In this document: one piece after another, positions 52,144-61,287 of the stretch
Numbering within the stretch: the stretch's first letter is position 1
Layout of the letters: each line of letters starts with the position of its first letter
Origin: Palsa-504 sp963742795
GTDB taxonomy: Bacteria; Actinomycetota; Actinomycetes; Streptosporangiales; Streptosporangiaceae
NCBI GenBank assembly: GCA_963742795.1
Contig: CAVUNL010000031.1
Span: 588,772-652,771 of the forward strand
Reading direction: 5' to 3'
DNA length: 64,000 bases
Program-made: the position numbers and the translations under genes
The notes under the pieces: generated by a model
Databases searched by the model: none
What the model was told of the DNA's origin: nothing
The model's input: only the letters and a program-made list of their open reading frames with translations

Positions 52144-54207
52144 TTGATCGCGATTGGAAAAGCCGGCATAGCCGCAGTTCTGGCGACGTGTGGCCTGTTC
52201 GGCTGGGCGTGTAACCCGGCCGCGGCTGATGTTCGCGTTCAAGGGCAGGTCCAAGCGGGTGGCGCTCCCCTCGCAAGTTCCACTGTCACTCTATGGGCTG
52301 CGAGTGCGGGCGAGCCGAGGCAACTGGCTCAGGTGAAGTCCGGCAGTGACGGCCGCTTCCAGCTTCTCAGCCAAGATAATCCTGGCACGGAGGTCAGCTT
52401 GTATGTGGTCGCCAAGGGTGGGCAGGCGAAAGGTAACGGCGACAATTTAGCCATTGCTCTATTGGCGGTGCTGGGCAACACACCACCGGCCAAGGTTGTC
52501 ATCAATGAGATGACCACTGTCGCGTCGGTGTGGACGAATGCCCAGTTTCTCGACGGCACAGAACTGAAAGGTTCCGCGCTCGGTCTGCGTATAGCGGCGG
52601 GTAACGTGCCGAACTTCGTCGATCTCGAAACCGGCGGCTACGGCGTCATGATCCAGGACGGCTTCAACAGCACTCAAACACCGACGATGGCGAACTTCGC
52701 CACGCTTTCCAGCGTGCTGGCCGGCTGCACCACCCGCGTGAAGGCGGATGCGTGCGACAGCCTGTTCGCCGCCGCCACAGGGCGGGACGGCAAAACACCG
52801 ACAGACACGCTAGCTGCGGCCCTCTCAATCGCACACAACGCGGCGTTCAAGCCAGAGCGCGTCTTCGCTTTGCTGGACGCGTTCTATCCAGTGCCCCAGG
52901 GCAAGCATCTGCGCGCAACGCCGTTCATGCCCTATCTGAGTTTCGCGCCCAGTGCATGGGTCCTGCCGCTCAAGTTCTCCGGTGGTGGTAACGCGGGCGG
53001 TGCCAAGATCATGTTCGACAGCGAGGGCAACGCCTGGAGCGGTGACAATTTCCTGGTCGGGTGGCAGGGGCACGACGACCTATGGGACGGCAATTTGTCG
53101 AAGTTTGCTCCGAACGGCCGGCCACTTTCCCCGATGACCAGCGGTTTCACGGGCGGCGGCCTGCTCGGTCCCGGATTTGGCACGGCAATCGATGCTAACG
53201 ACCGCGTCTGGGCGACCAGCACCAGTGGCCAAACAATCTCGCTGTTCGACAAGACGGGAAAGCCACTTTCGCCGCCCGAGGGCTATAACTTCGGCGGCAA
53301 GATCAGCACGATGCAGGGCATTATTGTTGCACCCAATGGCGATGTCTGGGCGTTGGATTTCGGTGACGACAAGGTCGTCTACATGCCAAAAGGCGATCCG
53401 ACCAAGGTGAAGTTCTATTGCCAGTCCACCGACGGCAAGCCTAACAAGGACAGCCCCTGCAAGCTCAACGGTCCGTTCCACCTAGCAATAGACCAGCAGG
53501 ATCGCATCTGGATTACCAACGCCATCGGCGACACGGTCACGCGCTTTCCCGCGAGCGATCCGAGCAAGGTCGAAGTATTTCCCACCGGCGGTGGCAGCGG
53601 CAAAGGCATGGCGATCGACAGCAAGGGCAACGCCTGGATCACCAACACGGTTGGTGCGGGATTAACCCTCGAAACGAAACTGCGTCTTCTCGCTCTCAAG
53701 CTAACCGATAGACCGCTCATGGCGCTCGACCAAGTAGCTCTTCAAGACCTGCTCGATCATCCGGGCTTGGGTAGCGTCTCGATGCTGCGGCCTGACGGCA
53801 GCCCGGCACCAGGATCCCCCTTTAATCCCGGCAGCATCTGGGGTGCTTGGGCGGTGTCGATCGATGGCAACGACCATGCCTGGATTTCCAATTTCGCGCC
53901 CGGCGGCGGCTTGACGGAACTCTGCGGTGCACGGACTGAGACCTGTCCGGCCGGCATGAAGACCGGCGATCCGATTTCGCCTCCCGGCGGCTACAAGGGT
54001 GGCGGCATGCAGTTGCTGGTCGATGCCTCCATCGATCCCGCGGGTGACGTTTGGGTGTCCAACAACTGGCAAGACCCGGCGTCCTGTTACGGCAAACCCG
54101 ACGAGGGTCTTTCGACGCGTTGCGGCGGCCAGGGCATCATCGTTTTCTACGGCATGGCGAAGCCGGTTCGCAGCCCGCAGATTGGGCCGCCCAGACTACC
54201 GCAATAA
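52144..54207 (+). CDS. Secreted beta-propeller protein, NHL/streptogramin-lyase-like
   Basis: 687 residues from TTG 52144. A signal peptide (IAAVLATCGLFGWACNPAAA) is followed by a carboxypeptidase-regulatory-like beta-sandwich (VRVQGQVQAGGAPLASSTV, ~30-90). The rest is a propeller with repeated blades: GTAIDANDRVWATST, GIIVAPNGDVWALDFG, HLAIDQQDRIWITNA, GMAIDSKGNAWITNT and DASIDPAGDVWVSNN. This resembles the virginiamycin B lyase fold, but catalytic residues cannot be assigned. Followed by a SphA-like outer-membrane gene, which suggests a cell-surface role. Confidence 0.85.
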   Translation: MIAIGKAGIAAVLATCGLFGWACNPAAADVRVQGQVQAGGAPLASSTVTLWAASAGEPRQLAQVKSGSDGRFQLLSQDNPGTEVSLYVVAKGGQAKGNGDNLAIALLAVLGNTPPAKVVINEMTTVASVWTNAQFLDGTELKGSALGLRIAAGNVPNFVDLETGGYGVMIQDGFNSTQTPTMANFATLSSVLAGCTTRVKADACDSLFAAATGRDGKTPTDTLAAALSIAHNAAFKPERVFALLDAFYPVPQGKHLRATPFMPYLSFAPSAWVLPLKFSGGGNAGGAKIMFDSEGNAWSGDNFLVGWQGHDDLWDGNLSKFAPNGRPLSPMTSGFTGGGLLGPGFGTAIDANDRVWATSTSGQTISLFDKTGKPLSPPEGYNFGGKISTMQGIIVAPNGDVWALDFGDDKVVYMPKGDPTKVKFYCQSTDGKPNKDSPCKLNGPFHLAIDQQDRIWITNAIGDTVTRFPASDPSKVEVFPTGGGSGKGMAIDSKGNAWITNTVGAGLTLETKLRLLALKLTDRPLMALDQVALQDLLDHPGLGSVSMLRPDGSPAPGSPFNPGSIWGAWAVSIDGNDHAWISNFAPGGGLTELCGARTETCPAGMKTGDPISPPGGYKGGGMQLLVDASIDPAGDVWVSNNWQDPASCYGKPDEGLSTRCGGQGIIVFYGMAKPVRSPQIGPPRLPQ

Positions 54208-54418
54208 TCTGATCGAGCCGCTCGTCGCTCGAACCCTCAACGTCTTCAGAGCGTTAAACTGTCGCTGTGATCAATTAGCAACGCCGCGCTCGAATCAGCC
54301 GGGGGCGCCGCCGATTGATCGAACCGTCCGGTGTCATGGACGCCGTTGTCGGCTAGGCTTCCGTCTGCGACGAAGTTTCGCCTTGACCAGCAAAGGCCAA
54401 ACAGGTGCCGGGGCGTTC

Positions 54419-55558
54419 ATGAATTCGAAACTGGGGCCGAAGCTTTTCACGTCGCCTTGCATCGCCGGCGCGACCACACAAAGGTTGGCAGGCCGGTTGT
54501 GCGTTCGATTTGGTTTTGCCGCATTTCTTTTTCTCGCCGCGATCGTTGGCACGCCAAGCGTCTCGCGAGCCGACGAAGGCGGTGTGAGTTTTTGGCTTCC
54601 CGGCCTATTTGGCAGCCTTGCAGCCGCCCCACAGCAAGCGGGATGGTCCTCGGCTTTAATTTATTATCATACCACCGTGTCCGCGGGCGCCGACGTAGCC
54701 CTTCAGCGCGAGTTTGAAATCAAAAACATCCCGGTTGGCCTGACGGCAACGGCGCACGCGAATGCCAGCCTGAATGCCACCGGCGATCTTGGTCTATTCA
54801 TTCCGAGCTACGTGTTCGCAACGCCGGTCTTCGGCGGCCAAGCGGCGGTGAGCTTGATGACAGTAACAGGCAACACGAGCACGTCCTTGAACGGGACCGT
54901 GACCGGAACACTCACCCCGCCCGGCGTGGCGTTCATGCGGTCCGACAGCATTAGCGACTCGACGACGGGCTTTGGCGATCTGTATCCGATGTTCACGCTG
55001 CGCTGGAACGCGGGCGTCAACAACTTCATGACCTATGTCACTGGCGATATACCTGTCGGCGCCTATAATTCCTCCAACCTGGCGAATATCGGCATCGGTC
55101 ACGGCGCGATCGACGCGGGTGCCGGCTACACCTATTTCAACCCGCAGACGGGGCACGAATTTTCCGCGGTCGGAGGTTTTACCTACAACTTGACCAACCA
55201 AGCTACGGATTACCAGAACGGCGTCGACTTTCATTTGGATATGGCGGCATCGCAGTTTCTGTCCAAACAGTTCTTCGTCGGCGCCGTCGGCTATTTATAT
55301 GACCAAGTTTCTGCTGACAATGGGTCTGCTCCCATTCTTGGTCCGATCGAGTCGCGTGTCGCTGGCGTCGGACCGCAGGCGGGATACATCTTTCCCGTCG
55401 CGGGCATGCAGGGTGTCGTGAATCTGAAAACATATTTTGAGTTCGACAACCATGACCGGCCGGATGGCTGGAATACATGGGTCACGTTCTCGATTTCCCC
55501 TCCTGCGCCACCTGCACCGAGCCCACCAGCATCACGGACCGCGATGATCTACAAATAA
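54419..55558 (+). CDS. SphA/phenol-degradation-meta family outer-membrane protein
   Basis: 379 residues. ATG 54419 gives a signal region with a hydrophobic core (FGFAAFLFLAAIVGTPSVSRA). The mature part is a beta-barrel with aromatic strand ends: GVSFWLPGLFGSLAAAPQQA opens it, and SDSTTGFGDLYPMFTLRWNA and GAIDAGAGYTYFNPQTGHEF are characteristic. Length fits. Such proteins are thought to take up aromatic or hydrophobic compounds. The proline-rich end (PPAPPAPSPPAS) is unusual. A longer open frame begins at 53999 but lacks a signal peptide. Confidence 0.85.
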   Translation: MNSKLGPKLFTSPCIAGATTQRLAGRLCVRFGFAAFLFLAAIVGTPSVSRADEGGVSFWLPGLFGSLAAAPQQAGWSSALIYYHTTVSAGADVALQREFEIKNIPVGLTATAHANASLNATGDLGLFIPSYVFATPVFGGQAAVSLMTVTGNTSTSLNGTVTGTLTPPGVAFMRSDSISDSTTGFGDLYPMFTLRWNAGVNNFMTYVTGDIPVGAYNSSNLANIGIGHGAIDAGAGYTYFNPQTGHEFSAVGGFTYNLTNQATDYQNGVDFHLDMAASQFLSKQFFVGAVGYLYDQVSADNGSAPILGPIESRVAGVGPQAGYIFPVAGMQGVVNLKTYFEFDNHDRPDGWNTWVTFSISPPAPPAPSPPASRTAMIYK

Positions 55559-55912
55559 GGCCACATCACTGACACGGTTCGCCGTGCCGCCGTTCGTGGT
55601 CGGGTGTTACTGGCGCAATGTCCGGTTTCGGTATTAGCTGACACGGCGATCGCATGCGGGCGACCCCTAAATGGGACATCGCCAGCCGTGACCGGCATGT
55701 CCGCTTTTGCGTCACATTCTGACATCGGCGCTTCGAGGCACTGTAAAGTACATCGCAGAGCCCTAATTTCGGTCGCGATACTGTCTTGTAGGTCCGACAA
55801 ACGTCGGAGACTCAACACCGCTGACACTGCCGCAGGCATGGACATTGGCTGAATTAGTTCACCGCCGTCGGCCAGCATAAATCGATGATGAGCTCGTAAA
55901 GGTTTTTTCCGA
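55559..55912. other. Intergenic region
   Basis: About 350 bases without a supported gene. It contains several copies of the phrase TGTCCGCTTTTG or its complement-like variants, typical of non-coding filler in this part. No RNA structure or promoter is clear. Confidence 0.4.
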
Positions 55913-56611
55913 ATGCGAAATTACCAGATGAATAGAGAAGATTTGCGCCGTCTTCAGAAACAATACAGCGATCCCTTATTGACCGCCCTGACGGTCATGC
56001 TCGCGGTCCTCCTCTTTGTGGTCGGGCCGCTGCAAGCCACGGGGGTCGTGGCGGCACATCATTTCGGCATCGCATTTGGGCTGGTGCTGGTCGCCGCGGT
56101 CTTCATCGTATCCAGCAGCAGGGTGGCGCTTGTAGCCATCCTGGTCGCCGTCAGCCTGATCGTCCTTGCGACTGTGTTGCGGATCAGACAGCCCTCGGCT
56201 GCCGACATCTACCTCGACGCGACGGCCTGGCTGATCACTGGTCTGACGCTAAGTGTCGTGGTCGCCCGCGCGGTGTTCGCGTCTGGACAGGTAACGTTTC
56301 ATCGCATCATCGGGGCGGTCCTCCTCTATCTCAATATCGGGCTTATCTTTGTGGCGCTGTTTTGCTTTGTGGCCCTTCGCATACCCGATGCCTTCACCGG
56401 TATCGGGCCGCTTCATGACAATCTCGCCGTTGCCGGGAACCTAATCTACTTCAGCTTCGTGACTTTGACGTCGGTGGGCTATGGCGACATCGTCCCGTTG
56501 CATCCATTTGCGCGTAGTCTCGCAAACGTCGAGGCCATCATTGGTCAGCTCTATCCGGCAACGCTGCTGGCGCGACTCGTCACGCTGGAGCTAGAGGGCC
56601 GACGGAGGTAG
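55913..56611 (+). CDS. Two-pore-type potassium channel family protein (Ion_trans_2)
   Basis: 232 residues with about six hydrophobic segments. The pore has the K+ selectivity filter TLTSVGYGDIVPLHPFARSL near residue 184. It is followed by the inner helix (ANVEAIIGQLYPATLLARLV), the common pattern of short bacterial Ion_trans_2 proteins. N-terminal helices have LTVMLAVLLFVVGPLQATGV. ATG 55913 has AAGGTTTT upstream but no strong Shine-Dalgarno. Confidence 0.88.
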   Translation: MRNYQMNREDLRRLQKQYSDPLLTALTVMLAVLLFVVGPLQATGVVAAHHFGIAFGLVLVAAVFIVSSSRVALVAILVAVSLIVLATVLRIRQPSAADIYLDATAWLITGLTLSVVVARAVFASGQVTFHRIIGAVLLYLNIGLIFVALFCFVALRIPDAFTGIGPLHDNLAVAGNLIYFSFVTLTSVGYGDIVPLHPFARSLANVEAIIGQLYPATLLARLVTLELEGRRR

Positions 56612-56863
56612 CGTGGGATGCGTGTCGACGGCGCCCTGGCAAGAGTTTTTTTGACGTATATGCAGCATTGGTCGGATGCGGTCACGTGTGCGGCCTGTTG
56701 ATGCGGCGGCGGGTACGGCCGCTGGCCCTAATGCTCTGCGCGGAACGGCGAAAACACGCATTCGACGATGCGTTGACCCAAACGAGTTCTCCCGATCCCC
56801 GGAACGGACGTCACCGATCCCTGGCACTTCGAGTTCCTTGCGCCGCTCTCGGTCAGCTATCGG
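56612..56863. other. Non-coding sequence upstream of the IS30 remnant
   Basis: About 250 bases with no coding feature I can support. Presumably host sequence plus decayed 5' part of the IS30 element; the exact element boundary is not visible. Confidence 0.35.
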
Positions 56864-57451
56864 GTGCTGCGGGTGGCAATACAGCCGGTCGCCTCGCAAG
56901 ACTTGAACACGAGCGTCAACGACGTCGACGTGTGGACGGGGGCATATCCTCGATATGGCATCCGCGAGCGGCCCGCCGAGATTGAGGATCGCGCCGTGCC
57001 GGGGCATTGGGAAGGAGACCTTCTTACCGGAGCGAACGACACGCACATCGCCATGCTCGTCGAGCGCAATACTCGCTTCACGATGCTCGTCAAGATCGCC
57101 CACAAGGACACGACGACTGTTGTTGCTGCGCTTGCCAAGCACATCGGCAAGCTGCCTGAGGAGTTGCGACGCTCCCTGACCTGGGATCAAGGCAAAGAGA
57201 TGCGTGCCCACAAACGCTTCACGGTTGCCACCAACGTCCAGGTCTACTTCTGTGATCCGCGCAGTCCCTGGCAGCGCGGATCAAACGAGAACACCAACGG
57301 CTTGCCGCATCAATACTTCCCGAGAGGAACCAACTCCTCGCGCGTCTCTCAGCGTTATCTGAACGCGATTGCTCTGCGGCTCAATCAACGTCCGCGAAAG
57401 ACCTCGGGCTTCGATACGCCAGCCGATAGACTACAAGCGGTGTTGCACTGA
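56864..57451 (+). mobile_element. IS30-family transposase remnant (catalytic part)
   Basis: From RERPAEIEDRAVPGHWEGDL (near 56965) to the stop at 57451 the sequence is the DDE domain of an IS30 transposase. First Asp is in GHWEGDLLTG, second in LTWDQGKEMRAH, and Glu in SPWQRGSNENTNGL. The N-terminal helix-turn-helix is absent: upstream codons to 56864 show no family match, and ILDMAS-like sequence just before RERPAE is out of frame. So the element is truncated and frameshifted, and not mobile alone. No inverted repeats identified. Confidence 0.85.
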
Positions 57452-57497
57452 CCGGTTGTATTCGCCCCGAAAGCGGACATTCTCAGACACCGACTTG

Positions 57498-57514
57498 GCG
57501 TCTGCTAAGGGCCA
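57498..57514 (+). repeat. 17-bp dispersed repeat, copy 2
   Basis: GCGTCTGCTAAGGGCCA, the same as 52037-52053. It lies just after the IS30 remnant. Confidence 0.5.
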
Positions 57515-57625
57515 TGCGGCGACATCAAGATCAGCGCGGTAAGCGTCTGCTTGTTCCCCAAGAGCAGACCTCGGTTGAACAAGTGATGCCCCCGCGCAAA
57601 GCAACTGGCCGAAGTTCCTAGGAAA

Positions 57626-57793
57626 TTACGAGTTGCAGCATGCGACGGTCGTTGATGGAAAGCCGCCGAAGGTCATGCGGCAAACGTTAAGGGCCTCCGC
57701 TGCAGCTTCCACGATCTCGTCGGGAACTTCGTGGGCGAGTAAATCCTGGTCAGTCTGATCGAGGTTGGCAGAAGTGACGCTGGATTCGTCCAT
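57626..57793 (-). CDS. Small peptide, candidate RiPP precursor
   Basis: 55 residues from ATG 57793, stop TAA 57626-57628, with GGAG eight bases before the ATG. The N-terminal part is acidic and helical (DQTDQDLLAHEVPDEIVEAA, residues 12-31), as in leader peptides. The tail (CRMTFGGFPSTTVACCNS, residues 38-55) is short, with three Cys, Thr/Ser and Gly, as in core peptides. No modification enzyme, protease or transporter is adjacent. I recall short Rhizobiales peptides with DEALEAAA-like leaders and Cys tails annotated only as hypothetical; this may be one. It could also be an ordinary small protein. Confidence 0.55.
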   Translation of the reverse strand: MDESSVTSANLDQTDQDLLAHEVPDEIVEAAAEALNVCRMTFGGFPSTTVACCNS

Positions 57794-57994
57794 GGGGAAT
57801 GCTCCATTTGTTAGCAGCGGTGCAATGTCCGATCAGAATACCCCGAAACCCTGGATCGGTTCAGCACCGATTTAATTTCTCACGGCCGCTTGAGTTATTA
57901 GCGGACATCCTTGCGGCCGTGGCCGAACGTCCGCCAAGTGACAGAACCGGAAAACCCCGAGCGGCCTTCGCTCAGGACGGAAACGACACCAATG

Positions 57995-58435
57995 TCAGTT
58001 TTGGCCTCTTAATCTGGCGATTAAGCCGTAAATATCGCCAAGCACATAAAGATCACGGACTTTTAAGCCCTCGAAGGTAAAAATCGGCATGCCTGTCCAC
58101 CACACGTGGCGGCCACTCGGTGCAACGCCGAATAATTCCTTCTGATGATAGCCGTGGAAGCGCATCTTGCCGCTGACACGGTTTCCTTCCTCAATCATCG
58201 TCAGAACGTCGGTAGTGTATTGTCCGAGTGCGCTAGTTACCCAGTCGACATAGCCGGCAAATTGATCATGGCCGACGAGCTCCGGTCCGAGCGAACCCCG
58301 GAATGTAAATCCTTCATGGAGGATCTTAGGGATCAAACTCTTGTCGGCGTGGTCCCACATGTCTTTGTAGAATGCTCGAACAACTTCCTTTTGAGGCGAT
58401 AGAAGTCCATCCAAAGTCAAGGCCGGGTCATTCAT
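57995..58435 (-). CDS. SnoaL-like/NTF2-fold protein
   Basis: 146 residues. Family features: N-terminal helices (QKEVVRAFYKDMWDHADKSL), LVGHDQFAGYVDWVTSALGQ, and the C-terminal strands TGMPIFTFEGLKVRDLYVLG that form the cone-like pocket. Similar proteins are annotated as ester cyclases or carboxymethylenebutenolidase-associated proteins; no catalytic residues can be fixed from sequence. Stand-alone gene. Confidence 0.82.
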   Translation of the reverse strand: MNDPALTLDGLLSPQKEVVRAFYKDMWDHADKSLIPKILHEGFTFRGSLGPELVGHDQFAGYVDWVTSALGQYTTDVLTMIEEGNRVSGKMRFHGYHQKELFGVAPSGRHVWWTGMPIFTFEGLKVRDLYVLGDIYGLIARLRGQN

Positions 58436-58723
58436 TTGGTGGGTCCGAATTGTTACCTAACCAGTTTGCTAGTCCGCTATTCTCTCGCATCCGGACCGTA
58501 GCCGAGCCGCCAACAATCGAGATGAACTCGCGTCGTTTCATTGCCGCCTTCGCGCTCTGGAATAGTTATCGTATCGGCTCAAATTAGCACCATAGGAGAA
58601 TTGTGTCTGGCCTGAAGCGCACTCGACGGGCCCGGATTTGCCGATAGCGAAATTGCGCGATCCCTTTTGGATGCGGCAATAACCCTGTACCCTTGGTCAA
58701 CCGGATTTCGATCGGGGGCAATA

Positions 58724-59677
58724 ATGGCCATTCGCAATCGCCTGACAGAAATGCTGCAGATCGACCATCCGGTTTTGCTGGCTCCGATGGATCTTGTTTC
58801 AGGTGGCCGGCTTGCGGCCGCCGTCAGCCAGGCTGGCGGACTTGGCTTGCTGGGGGGCGGATACGGTGACGCCGACTGGATCGAGCGGGAATGGGAGGCT
58901 TCGGGCAATTCCAGGATCGGTTGCGGCTTTATTACGTGGAGCCTTGCTAAGCGTCCTGAGGTCCTTGATCACGCCCTCGCACACGCACCCGCCGCTATAT
59001 TGCTTTCGTTCGGCGACCCGAAGCCCTTTGTTGCTCCCATACACGATTCCGGCGCGCTGCTAATCTGCCAAGTACAGACTGTCGATCATGCACGCAAGGC
59101 GGCCGACGCTGGGGCTGACGTGATCGTCGCGCAGGGGACAGAGGCTGGCGGCCACGGAATGTCCGAACCGCTTTTTACGCTGTTGCCGCAAGTCGTCGAC
59201 GTTTGCCCAAACACACCGGTCGTTGCCGCCGGCGGCATTGCCGACGGACGCGGCCTGGCTGCGGCACTACTGTTAGGTGCGCAGGGCGTACTGATGGGTA
59301 CGCGATTTTATGCGTCGGTAGAGGCTGACGGGCATTCGGAAGCGAAACAGCGCATTGTGGCGGCGGAAGCCGGGCAAACTGTCCGATCTATCGTTTTCGA
59401 CCTTTCGCGCCGCAATCGTTGGCCCGCTCCGTACACGGGTCGTTTATTACGCAATCGTCATGCTGAGACGTGGTTGGGTCGAGAAGACGAGTTGGCATCC
59501 CAAATGGACGATGTGGGCCGGGAGTATGCAGCGGCCCGAGCGCGCGGAGACTTTGATATCGCCGGCGTTATTGCTGGCGAAGCCTGCGCTTTGATCCACG
59601 ACATTCCGCCAGCAGGCGAAATTGTGGGGCGCATCGTTGCGGAAGCCGAGCAATTGTTTGCGCGTCACCGCTACTGA
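58724..59677 (+). CDS. Nitronate monooxygenase (2-nitropropane dioxygenase family)
   Basis: 317 residues from ATG 58724. FMN-dependent TIM barrel that oxidises alkyl nitronates. N-terminal HPVLLAPMDLVSGGRLAAAV (with Met/Asp where others have Met-Ala), then DVIVAQGTEAGGHG (catalytic His motif), PVVAAGGIADGRGLAAALLL and GAQGVLMGTRF for phosphate binding. End AGEIVGRIVAEAEQLF. Complete. A hairpin 50 bases after the stop is probably its terminator. Confidence 0.92.
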   Translation: MAIRNRLTEMLQIDHPVLLAPMDLVSGGRLAAAVSQAGGLGLLGGGYGDADWIEREWEASGNSRIGCGFITWSLAKRPEVLDHALAHAPAAILLSFGDPKPFVAPIHDSGALLICQVQTVDHARKAADAGADVIVAQGTEAGGHGMSEPLFTLLPQVVDVCPNTPVVAAGGIADGRGLAAALLLGAQGVLMGTRFYASVEADGHSEAKQRIVAAEAGQTVRSIVFDLSRRNRWPAPYTGRLLRNRHAETWLGREDELASQMDDVGREYAAARARGDFDIAGVIAGEACALIHDIPPAGEIVGRIVAEAEQLFARHRY

Positions 59678-59728
59678 ACCAAGTGCGTCTTGATGTCCGC
59701 AAAGAGTCAGCATCGGCCCTCATAGGGA

Positions 59729-59752
59729 GGGCAGAGCTGGCCCGCTCTGCCC
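59729..59752 (+). terminator. Hairpin after the nitronate monooxygenase gene
   Basis: GGGCAGAGC (59729-59737) pairs with GCTCTGCCC (59744-59752), 6-base loop. Followed by CTAATCTC, no long T-run. Confidence 0.6.
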
Positions 59753-59758
59753 CTAATC

Positions 59759-59860
59759 TCAGACATCGACCTGTTCTGCGATAGGCAGCGCGTCAGCTAC
59801 TTCGATGCCAAGATACCGGACGGTGCTCTCGGTCTTTCTGTGACCCACCAACTCGCGGAA
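59759..59860 (-). pseudogene. Tyrosine recombinase (integrase) C-terminal remnant
   Basis: On the minus strand ELVGHRKTESTVRYLGIEVA runs into DALPIAEQVDV and a stop (59759-59761). This is the end of a phage-type integrase: the catalytic His-x-x-Arg-like GHRKTES and Tyr in TVRYLG. Nothing further upstream matches in any frame and stops occur, so only ~30 residues remain. A trace of an old integrated element. Confidence 0.65.
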
Positions 59861-59998
59861 GGACGTTACGGAATTTCCCGGACAGGTCTATTCCGCAAAG
59901 CCATCGACAATGAATGCACTCTGATGCGGAGTGTAACGCTCGTCGCGGCAGTTAATGACCCTTAGTGGACGACCAACGCGGCAGATTCTCTGACGTGT

Positions 59999-60466
59999 CT
60001 AAGGTCCGTAACTTCGCTGGTCGGACGGGTCAACCCTTGGCGAGGCGAACCGCAGGACCAGTACGGCAAACGACAAAACCCGAATTGCTCCTGCCACTAT
60101 GAGAAGATCGTTCCCTGTCCGGTGTTCGGCGCCAACAATCTCGATCAGGACGCGGCTCAACGCTGTGATCGCGATATAGATCAGGTAGCGAACCGGAAGT
60201 TCCGTCGTTTTGAAATAGGTGCCGACCATCGCGCCGAATTCAAGATAAATAAATAGAAGAAGGATGTCCGAAAGCTCAGCCCGTCCCCGACCTGCCATGC
60301 TGAAGAAAGCTGCGGCCGCTGACCAGACGGTTGTTGCGCCTATCGCGAACAGCGCCAGATAATGAAATCCATCGACCAGCAGCGTCCCAAGCGCGTCCGC
60401 AACTGCCTTCATCCTGCGATGAAGATTTTCTGCAGTTTGGCTCAACCTGCTGAGTGATTCCGGCAT
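59999..60466 (-). CDS. PsiE family membrane protein
   Basis: 155 residues from ATG 60466, with GAAGGA seven bases upstream. Membrane segments: FHYLALFAIGATTVWSAAAA, LSDILLLFIYLEFGAMVGTY, LPVRYLIYIAITALSRVLIE, and LLIVAGAIRVLSFAVLVL. The motif IYLEFGAMVGTYFKTTELPV is the core of phosphate-starvation-inducible PsiE proteins. Role unknown beyond the family name. A longer frame upstream to 60622 lacks features. Confidence 0.85.
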   Translation of the reverse strand: MPESLSRLSQTAENLHRRMKAVADALGTLLVDGFHYLALFAIGATTVWSAAAAFFSMAGRGRAELSDILLLFIYLEFGAMVGTYFKTTELPVRYLIYIAITALSRVLIEIVGAEHRTGNDLLIVAGAIRVLSFAVLVLRFASPRVDPSDQRSYGP

Positions 60467-60842
60467 CTGAATGTCCTTCAACGATTCCGACACCCCGAAG
60501 GGAGCGACCTCCCAGCGCTGGAAATTGTAATGTATTCCGGTCACTGCAAGCCAAGGAATTTGCCGCACACGGGCAGCTTGACGATATCCGTTCCCAGCCC
60601 CTAGCGGACGCGGCCATCTCAAACGATCAAGAATTTCAGCGAGACGGGTCCGGTGAGTAAGGTCTTATCGCCGTCGCCATTATTACCGTGCCAAGGGCGT
60701 CGGAACCAAGCTCGCCACTACGCTCTCGTCGGTCTCGACAGCATCGAAGTAAGGCGGCGCCCCGAGATGTATGGTGAACCTTTTGCCCTCCAGCGCGTCT
60801 AATGAGTGTGGTCGGGCTTACCTTACGCATCGGGAGGAGCCT
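60467..60842. other. Intergenic region
   Basis: About 375 bases between divergent genes. Only the Shine-Dalgarno GGGAGGAG (60832-60839) of the next gene stands out. No supported gene or structure. Confidence 0.4.
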
Positions 60843-61121
60843 GTGAGAATTCGGTTTGCGCTTGGACTAGTGGGAATCGTATTCGGGCTGACGGGCCTCG
60901 CGCTGGTGCTGGCGGGCCACCCGCCGGCGCCGGGCGTGGCCAAGGCGAGCCAGCACAGTGACCAGATGGCGTGCATGGACGATGCCCTTACAATCTGCGG
61001 GCAATTTATCCCCGACCGTGAGCGGGTTGCAGGGTGCCTGATTTCTAATCGGAGCAACGTCTCGGCCGCGTGCCGCTCCGCGCTAACTCACTTCGATCCG
61101 CAGACAGCATCTGCCCACTGA
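60843..61121 (+). CDS. Small exported Cys-rich protein
   Basis: 92 residues from GTG 60843. A signal-type N-terminus (RIRFALGLVGIVFGLTGLAL) is followed by four cysteines in ACMDDALTICGQFIPDRERV and AGCLISNRSNVSAACRSALT. The pattern Asp-Ala-x3-Cys-x3-Ile-Pro-Asp-x-Glu-Arg is conserved in Rhizobiales hypothetical proteins, from memory. Probably periplasmic with two disulfides. Function unknown. Confidence 0.7.
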   Translation: MRIRFALGLVGIVFGLTGLALVLAGHPPAPGVAKASQHSDQMACMDDALTICGQFIPDRERVAGCLISNRSNVSAACRSALTHFDPQTASAH

Positions 61122-61287
61122 GAGCGTCAGTTCCGTTTTACCCTCGCAAGCGGACACAAGTCCGACATCGCCATGTCCACTTAGTGGCGATAGCAGACAT
61201 ATGACACTTTAGCGCGCGGTAGTAGCCTGGACGTGCAGACCTACCTTCGGCTTATATTGTCCTGCTTAGTCGTCAAGTGGGAACCTC

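Noticed and set aside
58522..58587. Start of a twin-arginine substrate-binding protein (MNSRRFIAAFALW)
   Set aside because: 21 codons then a stop; no downstream continuation in other frames.
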